Below are positions 1-5,233 of a DNA stretch of 5,817 nucleotides, in pieces (the stretch's first letter is position 1; the number at the start of each line of letters is the position of its first letter). Under the pieces are notes generated by a model. It saw only the letters and a list, made by a program, of their open reading frames with translations, was not told the origin of the DNA and ran no database searches. The stretch is from an uncultured Clostridia bacterium (lineage in GTDB: Bacteria; Bacillota; Clostridia; Christensenellales; QALW01), in NCBI GenBank assembly GCA_900550765.1, contig URTC01000118.1:1-5817 (forward strand), given 5' to 3'. A program made the translations under genes and the position numbers.

Positions 1-1029
1 CCGCAGGAAACGGTTAAGTTGTTCCAGATTCTGCGCAACATGAAACGTGATGGAAAATCCATTATCATTATCACGCATAAATTGCATGAGGTATTGGAGA
101 TTTCCGATCGGGTAGCGGTGCTGCGCAGGGGGGAGTTCGTCGGTATGGTGGAGACCAGTCAGGCAACCGAGGGTTCCCTGACGGAAATGATGGTAGGCAA
201 AGCAATCAGCCTGAATATAGAGCGTACCCAACCCCATGACAATGTAACCCGACTTACAATGGCAAATGTGAGCAAGGTGAACAAAGAGGGCGTAAGCGTA
301 CTGAAAAATGTGAATTTTACCGCTAAGGCAGGAGAAATTTTAGGTATTGCCGGTGTTGCCGGAAGCGGGCAAAAGGAACTGCTGGAGGCGATTGCCGGTC
401 TGCAGCATATTCAAAGCGGCAGTATTCTTTATCATAATCCGCAAACCGGACAGGAGGAAAATTTACGGGATAAAACACCGCTGCAGATCAGGAATTTAGG
501 CGTGCGGCTCTCCTTTGTTCCGGAGGATCGTTTAGGTATGGGGCTTGTAGGCAATATGGGAATTACCGATAACGTAATGCTGCGCAGCTATAAAAAGGGA
601 AAGGGAGTTTTTTTGCACCGGAAGCAGCCCAAGGATCTGGCAAGCCGTATTATTCGTGAACTGGAGGTCGTTACCCCCGACAGTGAAACACCGGTGCGCC
701 GGCTTTCGGGCGGAAATGTACAAAAAGTGCTGGTTGGACGCGAGATTGCCGCGGCGCCTACCGTGTTGATGGCTGCCTATCCCGTGCGCGGACTGGACAT
801 CAATTCATCGTATACGATTTATAATCTGCTGAACAAGCAAAAAGAAAATGGCACGGCTGTTATCTTTGTAGGTGAGGATCTGGATGTTCTGGTGGAGCTG
901 TGCGACCGTATTTTAGTGATGTGCCACGGGCAGATCAGCGGTGTGGTGGATGGACGCAGCACCACCAAAGAAACGATTGGCTTGATGATGACTACGGTAA
1001 AAGAGAAGAAAGAAAAGGAGGAAGCCTGA
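1..1029 (+). CDS. Nucleoside ABC importer ATPase (NupO/BmpA-system type), 5' end missing
   Basis: ATP-binding subunit of a nucleoside-type importer. It works on the cytoplasmic face and powers the two permeases encoded next. The frame is open to the left edge (first codons read PQETVKLF), so the protein starts outside the window; a TTG at 19 is an internal Leu codon. Codons 1-40 are the end of the first ATPase domain, with its H-loop His intact (ITHKLHEV, His at 76-78). A second ATPase domain follows from about base 250. It has a Walker-A-like GVAGSGQKEL with Gln in place of the catalytic Lys (370-372), an LSGGNVQK signature (703-726), a Walker-B-like VLMAAYPVRGLD with Ala-Tyr where Asp-Glu would sit, and EDLD at the usual H-loop. 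Such a degenerate second domain is normal for RbsA/NupO-like double ATPases. About 343 of the usual ~510 residues are present. The exact substrate is inferred from the family and the neighbouring hydrolase. Confidence 0.93.
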   Translation, partial: PQETVKLFQILRNMKRDGKSIIIITHKLHEVLEISDRVAVLRRGEFVGMVETSQATEGSLTEMMVGKAISLNIERTQPHDNVTRLTMANVSKVNKEGVSVLKNVNFTAKAGEILGIAGVAGSGQKELLEAIAGLQHIQSGSILYHNPQTGQEENLRDKTPLQIRNLGVRLSFVPEDRLGMGLVGNMGITDNVMLRSYKKGKGVFLHRKQPKDLASRIIRELEVVTPDSETPVRRLSGGNVQKVLVGREIAAAPTVLMAAYPVRGLDINSSYTIYNLLNKQKENGTAVIFVGEDLDVLVELCDRILVMCHGQISGVVDGRSTTKETIGLMMTTVKEKKEKEEA

Positions 1030-1030
1030 T

Positions 1031-2128
1031 ATGCAGCATAAAAATAGCCATGAGCCGCTGATACGGCTTTCCAAGCGAACGGACATTTCTCTTTTTAAGG
1101 CAATTTTGGTGCGGGCGGTAGCCATTGTGGCGGCATTGATCCTCTGTGCGGTTATCGTTATGCTGATTACCGGGGGAAAAACAGGATTTTTTCAGGTGTA
1201 TACCGAAATGTTCCGCGGTACGTTTGGCTCTACCCGAAGAATCACCATGCTGCTGCGTGATATTTCGGCACTGCTTTGTATCGGTCTGGCGCTGGCGCCG
1301 GCTTTTCGGATGCGGTTCTGGAACATCGGCGCCGAAGGGCAGACGATCATCGGTGCACTGGCATCTGTGGCCGTTATTAAGCTGATGCCTTCTCTTCCGC
1401 TGCCGGCTATGCTGGCGGGCATGTTTTTGACAAGCGTGATTGCCGGTGCGCTTTGGGGAATCATTCCAGCATTTTTCAAAGCGAAATTCAATACCAATGA
1501 AACACTTTTTACCTTAATGATGAACTATGTTGCCATGCAGCTGGTGAGCAGCTGCGTGATTCTTTGGGAGCGCCAGCCCGGCTCCAATGACGTGGGAATC
1601 CTTCAGGGAGGCAACTTTCCCAAAGTATTTGGGGTAGATTACGGTATTAACTTGATTGTAGTAGCGATTCTTACGGTAATTGCTTATATTTACTTAAAAT
1701 ATTCCAAGCAGGGCTATGAGATTGCCGTTGTGGGCGAAAGCGTCAGCACGGCCAAATATATCGGCATCAATGTGAAAACAGTAATTATCCGTACCATGGC
1801 TATCTCCGGTGCAGTATGCGGCCTGGCCGGCTTTTTGCTGATTGCCGGAACCCATCATACGATCAATACCGGTATTGTGGACGGCGATGGTTTTACCGCT
1901 ATCATCGTTGCCTGGCTGGCGAAGCTGAATCCTGTGTTTATGCTGATGACTTCGTTTTTGATTGTGTTCTTAAACCGCGGAACGGCGCAGATCGCCTCCA
2001 GCTGCGGGCTGAACAGTTATGCCTCGGATATTATTATCGGTGTAATGCTCTTCTTTATCATCGGTTGTGAATTCTTTATCAATTATAAGGTCTCCTTCCG
2101 GGGCAGCCATAAAAAGGAGGTAGAATAG
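1031..2128 (+). CDS. Nucleoside ABC importer permease 1 (NupP/BmpC-like, BPD_transp_2 family)
   Basis: Integral membrane subunit, 365 aa, close to the usual length for NupP-type permeases. A basic N-terminus is followed by a long hydrophobic helix (about residues 24-47), and further membrane stretches lie near 75-93, 104-117, 125-149, 160-178, 206-222, 255-273, 287-313 and 333-351. Family landmarks are RFWNIGAEGQTIIGA (95-109), FNTNETLFTLMMNYVA (153-168), and GESVSTAKYIGINVK (235-249) leading into SGAVCGLAGFL (259-269). The start is the ATG one base after the ATPase stop. It is preceded by AAGGAGG at 1015-1021 (9-base spacer), which lies inside the last ATPase codons, so translation of the two genes is probably coupled. 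It should pair with the next gene product to form the channel. Nucleoside rather than simple-sugar specificity is inferred from the family and from the nearby hydrolase. Confidence 0.93.
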   Translation: MQHKNSHEPLIRLSKRTDISLFKAILVRAVAIVAALILCAVIVMLITGGKTGFFQVYTEMFRGTFGSTRRITMLLRDISALLCIGLALAPAFRMRFWNIGAEGQTIIGALASVAVIKLMPSLPLPAMLAGMFLTSVIAGALWGIIPAFFKAKFNTNETLFTLMMNYVAMQLVSSCVILWERQPGSNDVGILQGGNFPKVFGVDYGINLIVVAILTVIAYIYLKYSKQGYEIAVVGESVSTAKYIGINVKTVIIRTMAISGAVCGLAGFLLIAGTHHTINTGIVDGDGFTAIIVAWLAKLNPVFMLMTSFLIVFLNRGTAQIASSCGLNSYASDIIIGVMLFFIIGCEFFINYKVSFRGSHKKEVE

Positions 2129-2129
2129 G

Positions 2130-3107
2130 ATGGAAACAATCGCCTATTTCCTGCAGCGGGCCATCGCCCAGGCGCTGCCGCTGCTTTTTGGTGCTACAGG
2201 TGAGATTATTACTGAAAAATCCGGCAATTTGAACCTGGGCATTCCCGGTATTATGATTTCCGGCGGCGTCGCCGGTATGATCAGCGCCGTTATTTATGAA
2301 AAATCGGTGGAAAACCCCATCGGCTGGGGCAGTGTACTGAGCTCTTTTTGCTGCGCGATTCTCTTTGCTGTTTTGGTTTCGCTCATTTATTGTTTTCTTA
2401 CGGTTACCCTGCGCGCCAACCAAACTGTCACCGGGTTGGCCATCACGATTTTCGGCACCGGATTCGGCAACTTCTTCGGCGGCGCTATCGGCAAGCTGTT
2501 GGGCGTTCAGGATATTTCGATTTTAACTACGGTGGAGGCTTATAAAACCACGCTGCCTTTTGCTAAGGATGCCGGTATTTTCGGAACGATTTTTTTGAAC
2601 CACGGCTTTCTGTTCCCGCTGGCGGTGTTTATCGCGCTGGCGGCGGCATATATTATCAAGCATACCCGTACGGGACTGAATCTGCGTGCTGTGGGCGAAA
2701 ATCCTGCTACGGCGGATGCAGCAGGCATTAATGTAACAAAATATAAATATCTTGCTACCTGTATCGGCGGCGCGATTGCCGGCTTAGGCGGCTTGTACTA
2801 CGTGATGGATTATTCCCGCGGTACCTGGGATACGCAAAGCTTCGGCGAGCGCGGCTGGCTGTCCATCGCTTTGGTTATCTTTGTGCTGTGGCGGCCCAAC
2901 TGGGCGCTTTTAGGCTCGTTTGTGTTCGGCGGATTGTATATCGCCGACGTTTACGTGCCGGGGCTTTCCGGCGCATCCAAGGAATTGTTTAAAATGCTGC
3001 CTTATGTGGTAACGATTATTGTGCTCATCTGTACCAGCTTTACGAAAAAGAAAGAGAATCAGCCGCCCGAAAGTTTAGGTGTGCCTTACTTCCGAGAGGA
3101 TCGATAA
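2130..3107 (+). CDS. Nucleoside ABC importer permease 2 (NupQ/BmpD-like, BPD_transp_2 family)
   Basis: Second channel subunit, 325 aa, the usual size for NupQ-type permeases. It opens with the family block GATGEIITEKSGNLNLGIPG (residues 21-40), followed by a glycine-rich helix (41-55). Other hydrophobic stretches lie near 67-93, 98-118, 157-176, 208-226, 245-272 and 288-303. The cytoplasmic coupling segment RAVGENPATADAAGINVTKY (186-205) and the ERGWLSIALVIF block (240-251) are typical of this permease type. The tail is charged and soluble (KKKENQPP onward). The ATG lies one base after the stop of permease 1, with AAGGAGG at 2114-2120 and the same 9-base spacer seen for the previous gene. It is the last gene of the importer operon; a hairpin and a terminator follow. 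No defects are seen. Confidence 0.93.
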   Translation: METIAYFLQRAIAQALPLLFGATGEIITEKSGNLNLGIPGIMISGGVAGMISAVIYEKSVENPIGWGSVLSSFCCAILFAVLVSLIYCFLTVTLRANQTVTGLAITIFGTGFGNFFGGAIGKLLGVQDISILTTVEAYKTTLPFAKDAGIFGTIFLNHGFLFPLAVFIALAAAYIIKHTRTGLNLRAVGENPATADAAGINVTKYKYLATCIGGAIAGLGGLYYVMDYSRGTWDTQSFGERGWLSIALVIFVLWRPNWALLGSFVFGGLYIADVYVPGLSGASKELFKMLPYVVTIIVLICTSFTKKKENQPPESLGVPYFREDR

Positions 3108-3110
3108 AAG

Positions 3111-3139
3111 GGCGGCGCATCTGTTTAGGTGCTGCCGCC
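3111..3139 (+). other. GC-rich stem-loop just after the importer operon stop codon
   Basis: GGCGGC (3111-3116) pairs with GCCGCC (3134-3139). After a single bulged T (3133) the stem continues with GCA/TGC (3117-3119 with 3130-3132) and weaker pairs around a TGTTTA loop. It starts 3 bases after the stop codon and is not followed directly by a T run, so it is not a complete terminator on its own. It may protect the 3' end of the mRNA or act with the terminator 9 bases downstream. The pairing is seen; the role is inferred. Confidence 0.5.
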
Positions 3140-3147
3140 GGAATAAG

Positions 3148-3191
3148 AAAAAACTCCCGTTTGTGCTTTGTATTCCGGACGGGAGTTTTTT
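3148..3191. terminator. Bidirectional intrinsic terminator
   Basis: The arms AAAAAACTCCCGT (3148-3160) and ACGGGAGTTTTTT (3179-3191) are perfect reverse complements over 13 bp, with an 18-base loop. Read on the + strand, the CTCCCGT/ACGGGAG stem ends in a T6 run. Read on the - strand it also ends in a T6 run. It therefore fits termination of the importer operon from the left and of the leftward genes of the islet from the right, as expected between convergent units. Confidence 0.85.
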
Positions 3192-3210
3192 ATTGTGTTT
3201 CGGGTGCGGA

Positions 3211-3219
3211 TGATATAAT
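3211..3219 (+). promoter_or_regulatory. Extended -10 promoter element (TGATATAAT)
   Basis: TATAAT (3214-3219) is a perfect -10 box preceded by TG at the right distance (TGnTATAAT). Upstream only a weak -35 (TTGTGT at 3193-3198, 15-base spacer) is visible, but extended -10 promoters can work with a poor -35. A transcript would start near 3226 and run right, with no ORF on that strand, antisense to the broken small gene at 3409-3532. A chance match in AT-rich DNA is possible. Confidence 0.4.
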
Positions 3220-3303
3220 CTAGGTATTTTTCAGTACACTTTTGTGTCTTTTTGTATTCGCATTCTACGGCTTTCATCGGTTATTTTTCTCGTTCCAAAT
3301 TAT

Positions 3304-3323
3304 TAGAGCCAAAATAGAGCCAA
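3304..3323. repeat. Tandem direct repeat TAGAGCCAA, 11-base period
   Basis: TAGAGCCAA occurs at 3304-3312 and again at 3315-3323. The 11-base spacing is about one helical turn, so the two copies would face the same side of the DNA. That would suit a protein-binding site, but two copies of 9 bases are too little to assign a role. Confidence 0.4.
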
Positions 3324-3408
3324 GAAAAGTTATCCTCAAAAATAAACTAAACTTCTAAGAAAAGTAAATTTGTTTTTCTATTTAACCCCTCGATAAATGA
3401 GAAATTCT

Positions 3409-3532
3409 TTATTGATGTTCCACAAATCCGACGAGCGAGAAAATCAATCCTACAATCCTAATTCCTATAGCAAGCAGCTCCAATCCTGATGAGCAAAAAG
3501 TAGTATTGCAACACCTAATCCTATTTTTTCAT
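3409..3532 (-). pseudogene. Broken gene for a small hydrophobic membrane protein
   Basis: On the - strand a good ribosome binding site (AAAGGGAG, 3538-3545, 5-base spacer) precedes an ATG at 3532, but the frame stops after MKK. Coding sense continues in a second frame as IGLGVAILLF and then in a third as SSGLELLAIG and RIVGLIFSLVGFVEHQ, ending at TAA (3409-3411). Adding one A to the A6 tract (- strand view, 3524-3529) and one T to the T5 tract (3495-3499) restores one 41-residue reading frame. The restored product is nearly all hydrophobic after the MKK start, like a one- or two-helix membrane peptide. I do not recognise a named family. It would be third in line behind the two zinc-ribbon genes, 37 bases after the nearer one. 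Real decay, an internal deletion or homopolymer sequencing error could each explain the breaks. Confidence 0.6.
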
Positions 3533-3569
3533 TGTATCTCCCTTTCAATTCGACAACATAGAATTTTTC

Positions 3570-3764
3570 CTATTCTTTTAGCTTTTTAGTATCTTCAAGA
3601 TAGAATTCAAGATACCCACATTCAGGACACACAGCAACATGAACCTTACCAAGATTATCTTTGAAAATTCCCTGCTTTGTTATCTTTAAACCGTACGCAC
3701 CACCCTCAACCTTTACATCATAATTTTCAATCATATTACAATTACATCGAATACATTTCCTCAT
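3570..3764 (-). CDS. Small zinc-ribbon protein, 64 aa
   Basis: Hypothetical protein with two Cys pairs that can hold one zinc ion. The first is CIRC at residues 4-7, with an extra Cys at 9 and followed by NM. The second is CPEC at 46-49, followed by GYLEFYLED. The spacing and the beta-rich middle are typical of the short 'nucleic acid-binding, zinc ribbon' proteins common in Clostridia, whose function is unknown. There is no signal peptide or membrane segment, so it is presumably cytoplasmic. I choose the ATG at 3764 because GGAGG (3770-3774 on the + strand as CCTCC) sits 5 bases upstream. A TTG four codons earlier overlaps that site and cannot be the start. It lies 21 bases after another zinc-ribbon gene and 37 bases before the broken membrane-protein gene, so the three probably form one leftward operon. 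Confidence 0.8.
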   Translation of the reverse strand: MRKCIRCNCNMIENYDVKVEGGAYGLKITKQGIFKDNLGKVHVAVCPECGYLEFYLEDTKKLKE

Positions 3765-3769
3765 ATATA

Positions 3770-3774
3770 CCTCC
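3770..3774 (-). promoter_or_regulatory. Ribosome binding site fixing the start of the 64-aa zinc-ribbon gene
   Basis: GGAGG on the - strand with the spacer TATAT before the ATG at 3764. The alternative upstream TTG start would place the first codons on top of this site, so the site rules it out. Confidence 0.75.
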
Positions 3775-3785
3775 AAATTAGGATT

Positions 3786-3959
3786 TTATTTAGACTTATT
3801 TTTTATTGGATCTCCATTTTCATCAATTTCTCCTTCAAGCCATGCCATAATACCAAACTTGCAAAAAGGGCATATAATCGCTTCTTTGTAAACCTCTTGC
3901 TTGCAACGTGGGCAAATAACATATTCTTCATTCTTTACATTATTCTTTACATTTTCCAT
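3786..3959 (-). CDS. Very small zinc-ribbon protein, 57 aa
   Basis: Intact 57-codon frame, ATG at 3959 to TAA at 3786. AAAGGAG lies at 3970-3976 with a rather long 10-base spacer. A polar, Asn/Lys/Glu-rich head (residues 1-13) leads into two CPxC knuckles, CPRC at 16-19 and CPFC at 30-33. These are only 10 residues apart, which makes a compact zinc site. The C-terminal part (GIMAWLEGEIDENGDPIK, residues 36-53) is acidic and then lysine-rich. No membrane segment or signal peptide is seen. Function is unknown: such short double-knuckle proteins may bind nucleic acid or a protein partner, or serve as a subunit of something larger. It is first of the apparent leftward operon. Its length makes it easy for automatic gene callers to miss. 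The regular CPxC pairs and the ribosome binding site argue that it is real. Confidence 0.75.
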   Translation of the reverse strand: MENVKNNVKNEEYVICPRCKQEVYKEAIICPFCKFGIMAWLEGEIDENGDPIKNKSK

Positions 3960-4023
3960 CTGGTTATCACTCCTTTACAACATCCAATTTTCTGCTCTAC
4001 AACTTAGGATTTGTCGCTCTGTT

Positions 4024-4047
4024 CAACTTCACAATAAATGGAAGTTG
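4024..4047. repeat. Inverted repeat upstream of the zinc-ribbon genes
   Basis: CAACTTC (4024-4030) and GAAGTTG (4041-4047) are perfect reverse complements 10 bases apart, 65 bases upstream of the start of the 57-aa gene. It could be an operator or a hairpin in the leader of a transcript reading left. I could not find a convincing -35/-10 pair around it, so the role is open. Confidence 0.4.
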
Positions 4048-4079
4048 GCAATTTAAGTTTCGTCCAAATATATTTCTAT

Positions 4080-4096
4080 AAAAAAGTTGCTTTTTT
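4080..4096 (-). terminator. Possible weak terminator after the nucleoside hydrolase gene
   Basis: AAAAAAG (4080-4086) and CTTTTTT (4090-4096) form a 7-bp stem with a 3-base loop, 21 bases past the hydrolase stop codon. Read leftward, the T run is part of the stem itself and the stem has only one G-C pair. This is far weaker than the hairpin at 3148-3191, and read-through into the zinc-ribbon genes is possible. Confidence 0.3.
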
Positions 4097-4117
4097 GTTT
4101 TGCACAAGAGAACGGGA

Positions 4118-5026
4118 TCATGAAGTCAGTTTGTCTACCAGATCTTTAAAAAGCGCATCTCTGTTGACAAAATATACGTAGCGCATCAAAGTATCGCTCT
4201 CATCTGTGCTGTATAAATAGTCATAGGTCGGCAGGGCGACGGGAATTAGACGGGAGAAGAGAAACCGGTTTTCATCGTTCAGCAGCCAGGCGATAGCGGT
4301 CACATCCCAGATGACCCTCGTCCATGGTTTGTCCGCTGCATAGCGTTCCGCAGCTTTTATGGTGTTTTCCGCTAAATAGTCGGCAAGGGGATTTTTGTTT
4401 GAAAGCCAAAGACGAAGCTCCGGACCCGAAACGGAAAATGCGTTGACAACTCCTGCGCAGGGCAGCTGTACGAATGGTACACCGCTTTGCATCACGACTC
4501 TTGCCGCGGCAATATCCTGCTTCATATTAAATTCATCGGTAATAGGCATATGGCGCGCATGGCCGCCAAGCCAGACTACGACAATATTTTCACAGATTTC
4601 AGGCTTCAGCAAAATAGCCGAAGCAATGTTGGTAATCGCGCCGATGGCCACAACATATAAAGGCGCTTGGGGATTGTACCGCATGGCGCGCTCCGCTAAA
4701 TCCTGTGCTGCGGGCGAAAGGACGGAAGTCTGCTCATTGGGAAGGTATTCTTCCGAGCCCTTAAAAACAGGAACTTCTTTTTCCGCCAAGCGCAGTATTT
4801 TTTTTATTTCCACATAACTTTTTTCCATTCCATCCTTAGGATCTTTTGCATTGGTATTAGAAAACGGCGCCGCATAAATCGCCTGTGGGTGCAGCTTTTC
4901 TTCTGCGCGCAGCAGATAGGCCAGGGCAAATTGATCGTCGATTTCATTATACGCATCCGTATCCAGTACGACGTCTATCGGCCCGCGGGGAACTTCTAAA
5001 TTCTGCAGACGTTCTTCTGTTGTCAT
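4118..5026 (-). CDS. Nucleoside hydrolase (inosine-uridine-preferring N-ribohydrolase family)
   Basis: Hydrolyses the N-glycosidic bond of a nucleoside to give base plus ribose, in the cytoplasm, using a bound calcium ion. It is 302 aa, normal for the family. The Asp cluster that binds calcium and ribose is DTDAYNEIDDQFAL (residues 22-35), with five residues between DTD and DD where classical members have three. Further landmarks are VVAIGAITNIASAIL (125-139, matching the ALGPLTNIA segment), WLGGH (152-156), EFN (165-167) and IWDVTAIAWL (239-248), where D241 should be the last calcium ligand. The residue before it is Trp240, as in purine-specific (IAG) hydrolases; IU-type enzymes have His there. 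ATG at 5026 is set by AAAGGAG (5034-5040). It lies 12 bases after the stop of the kinase-AraC gene and points toward the importer. Catalytic residues look intact; substrate range is inferred. Confidence 0.93.
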   Translation of the reverse strand: MTTEERLQNLEVPRGPIDVVLDTDAYNEIDDQFALAYLLRAEEKLHPQAIYAAPFSNTNAKDPKDGMEKSYVEIKKILRLAEKEVPVFKGSEEYLPNEQTSVLSPAAQDLAERAMRYNPQAPLYVVAIGAITNIASAILLKPEICENIVVVWLGGHARHMPITDEFNMKQDIAAARVVMQSGVPFVQLPCAGVVNAFSVSGPELRLWLSNKNPLADYLAENTIKAAERYAADKPWTRVIWDVTAIAWLLNDENRFLFSRLIPVALPTYDYLYSTDESDTLMRYVYFVNRDALFKDLVDKLTS

Positions 5027-5033
5027 TTTCTTT

Positions 5034-5040
5034 CTCCTTT
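5034..5040 (-). promoter_or_regulatory. Hydrolase ribosome binding site overlapping the upstream stop codon
   Basis: AAAGGAG on the - strand, 7 bases before the hydrolase ATG. Its first bases are the end of the TAA stop (5039-5041) of the kinase-AraC gene. Ribosomes finishing the full-length upstream frame end right on this site, which suggests translational coupling. Ribosomes stopping at 5170 in the shorter frame would end about 145 bases earlier. Confidence 0.6.
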
Positions 5041-5233
5041 AACATTGATATTTTTTTCGGTATTCCCGCATAGAAATACCGTAAGAATCAGAAAACAGTT
5101 TTCTGAAAAAGCTTTCGTTTTGATATCCTACACGCCGGATGATCTCTCCTGCCGGCAGATCGGATTGGGTCAAAAGTCTTGCCGCTTCCCGGCAGCGCCG
5201 CTGCTGTAAAAGCTGGGAAAATGGCATTCCCAT
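5039..5233 (-). pseudogene. Second half of the AraC-type HTH domain, displaced by a -1 frameshift
   Basis: The 64 residues from MGMPFSQLLQQRRCREAA continue the AraC fold exactly where the upstream frame loses it. A long linker helix is followed by the second helix-turn-helix, LPAGEIIRRVGYQNESFF then RKLFSDSYGISMREYRKK, matching the AraC C-terminal pattern (GY/F..xSYFxRxFKxxxGxxPxEYR). Adding one A to the A7 tract gives LKKNMGMPF and one continuous kinase-HTH protein ending at TAA 5039-5041. The ATG at 5233 has no ribosome binding site, so independent translation is unlikely. Without the first half this piece would not bind DNA normally. It may be decay, a homopolymer sequencing error, or expression through slippage on the A run; the sequence alone cannot decide. 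Confidence 0.75.

Larger units (their letters stand above)
3192..4117. other. AT-rich islet between the importer and the nucleoside hydrolase
   Basis: This stretch is visibly poorer in G+C than both flanks (for example 3361-3420 has 15 G/C in 60), whereas importer and hydrolase lines are near half G+C. It holds two small zinc-ribbon genes and one broken small membrane-protein gene, all on the - strand. The rest (about 3192-3408 and 3960-4117) holds no gene I can support, only an extended -10 box, a tandem 11-mer, a dyad and a weak hairpin. No transposase, integrase, tRNA or clear flanking repeat is seen, so the boundaries are approximate. An inserted origin is inferred from composition and from the unrelated gene content. 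Confidence 0.55.

Noticed and set aside
19..1029. A full gene starting at TTG 19
   Set aside because: The same frame is open to base 1 and codes for residues that fit the end of the first ATPase domain, so the TTG is an internal Leu codon.
1192..1497. A 101-codon open frame on the - strand inside permease 1
   Set aside because: It lies wholly opposite a well supported membrane protein gene, has no motif, and is a typical antisense shadow.
3125..3277. A 50-codon open frame on the - strand (MKAVECEYKK start)
   Set aside because: It has no ribosome binding site, runs straight through the terminator hairpin and into the 3' stem-loop, and shows no recognisable motif.
3570..3776. A longer 68-aa form of the zinc-ribbon protein starting at TTG 3776
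   Set aside because: That start overlaps the ribosome binding site of the ATG at 3764, so the 64-aa form is preferred.
3786..3959. A possible frameshift before the first CPxC of the 57-aa gene
   Set aside because: Careful rereading of 3911-3930 gives GAA TAT GTT ATT TGC in one frame, so the gene is intact.
3960..4117. A promoter for the zinc-ribbon genes
   Set aside because: Several TTG and AT-rich hexamers exist on the - strand, but no pair has acceptable -35/-10 matches with a 16-18 base spacer.
3192..4117. An integrated element with attachment sites or a CRISPR array in the AT-rich islet
   Set aside because: No integrase or transposase, no repeats at both edges and no regularly spaced repeats are visible; only composition and gene content suggest insertion.
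4395..4817. A 140-codon open frame on the + strand opposite the nucleoside hydrolase
   Set aside because: The opposite strand holds a clear hydrolase with intact catalytic motifs; the + strand translation has no recognisable domain.
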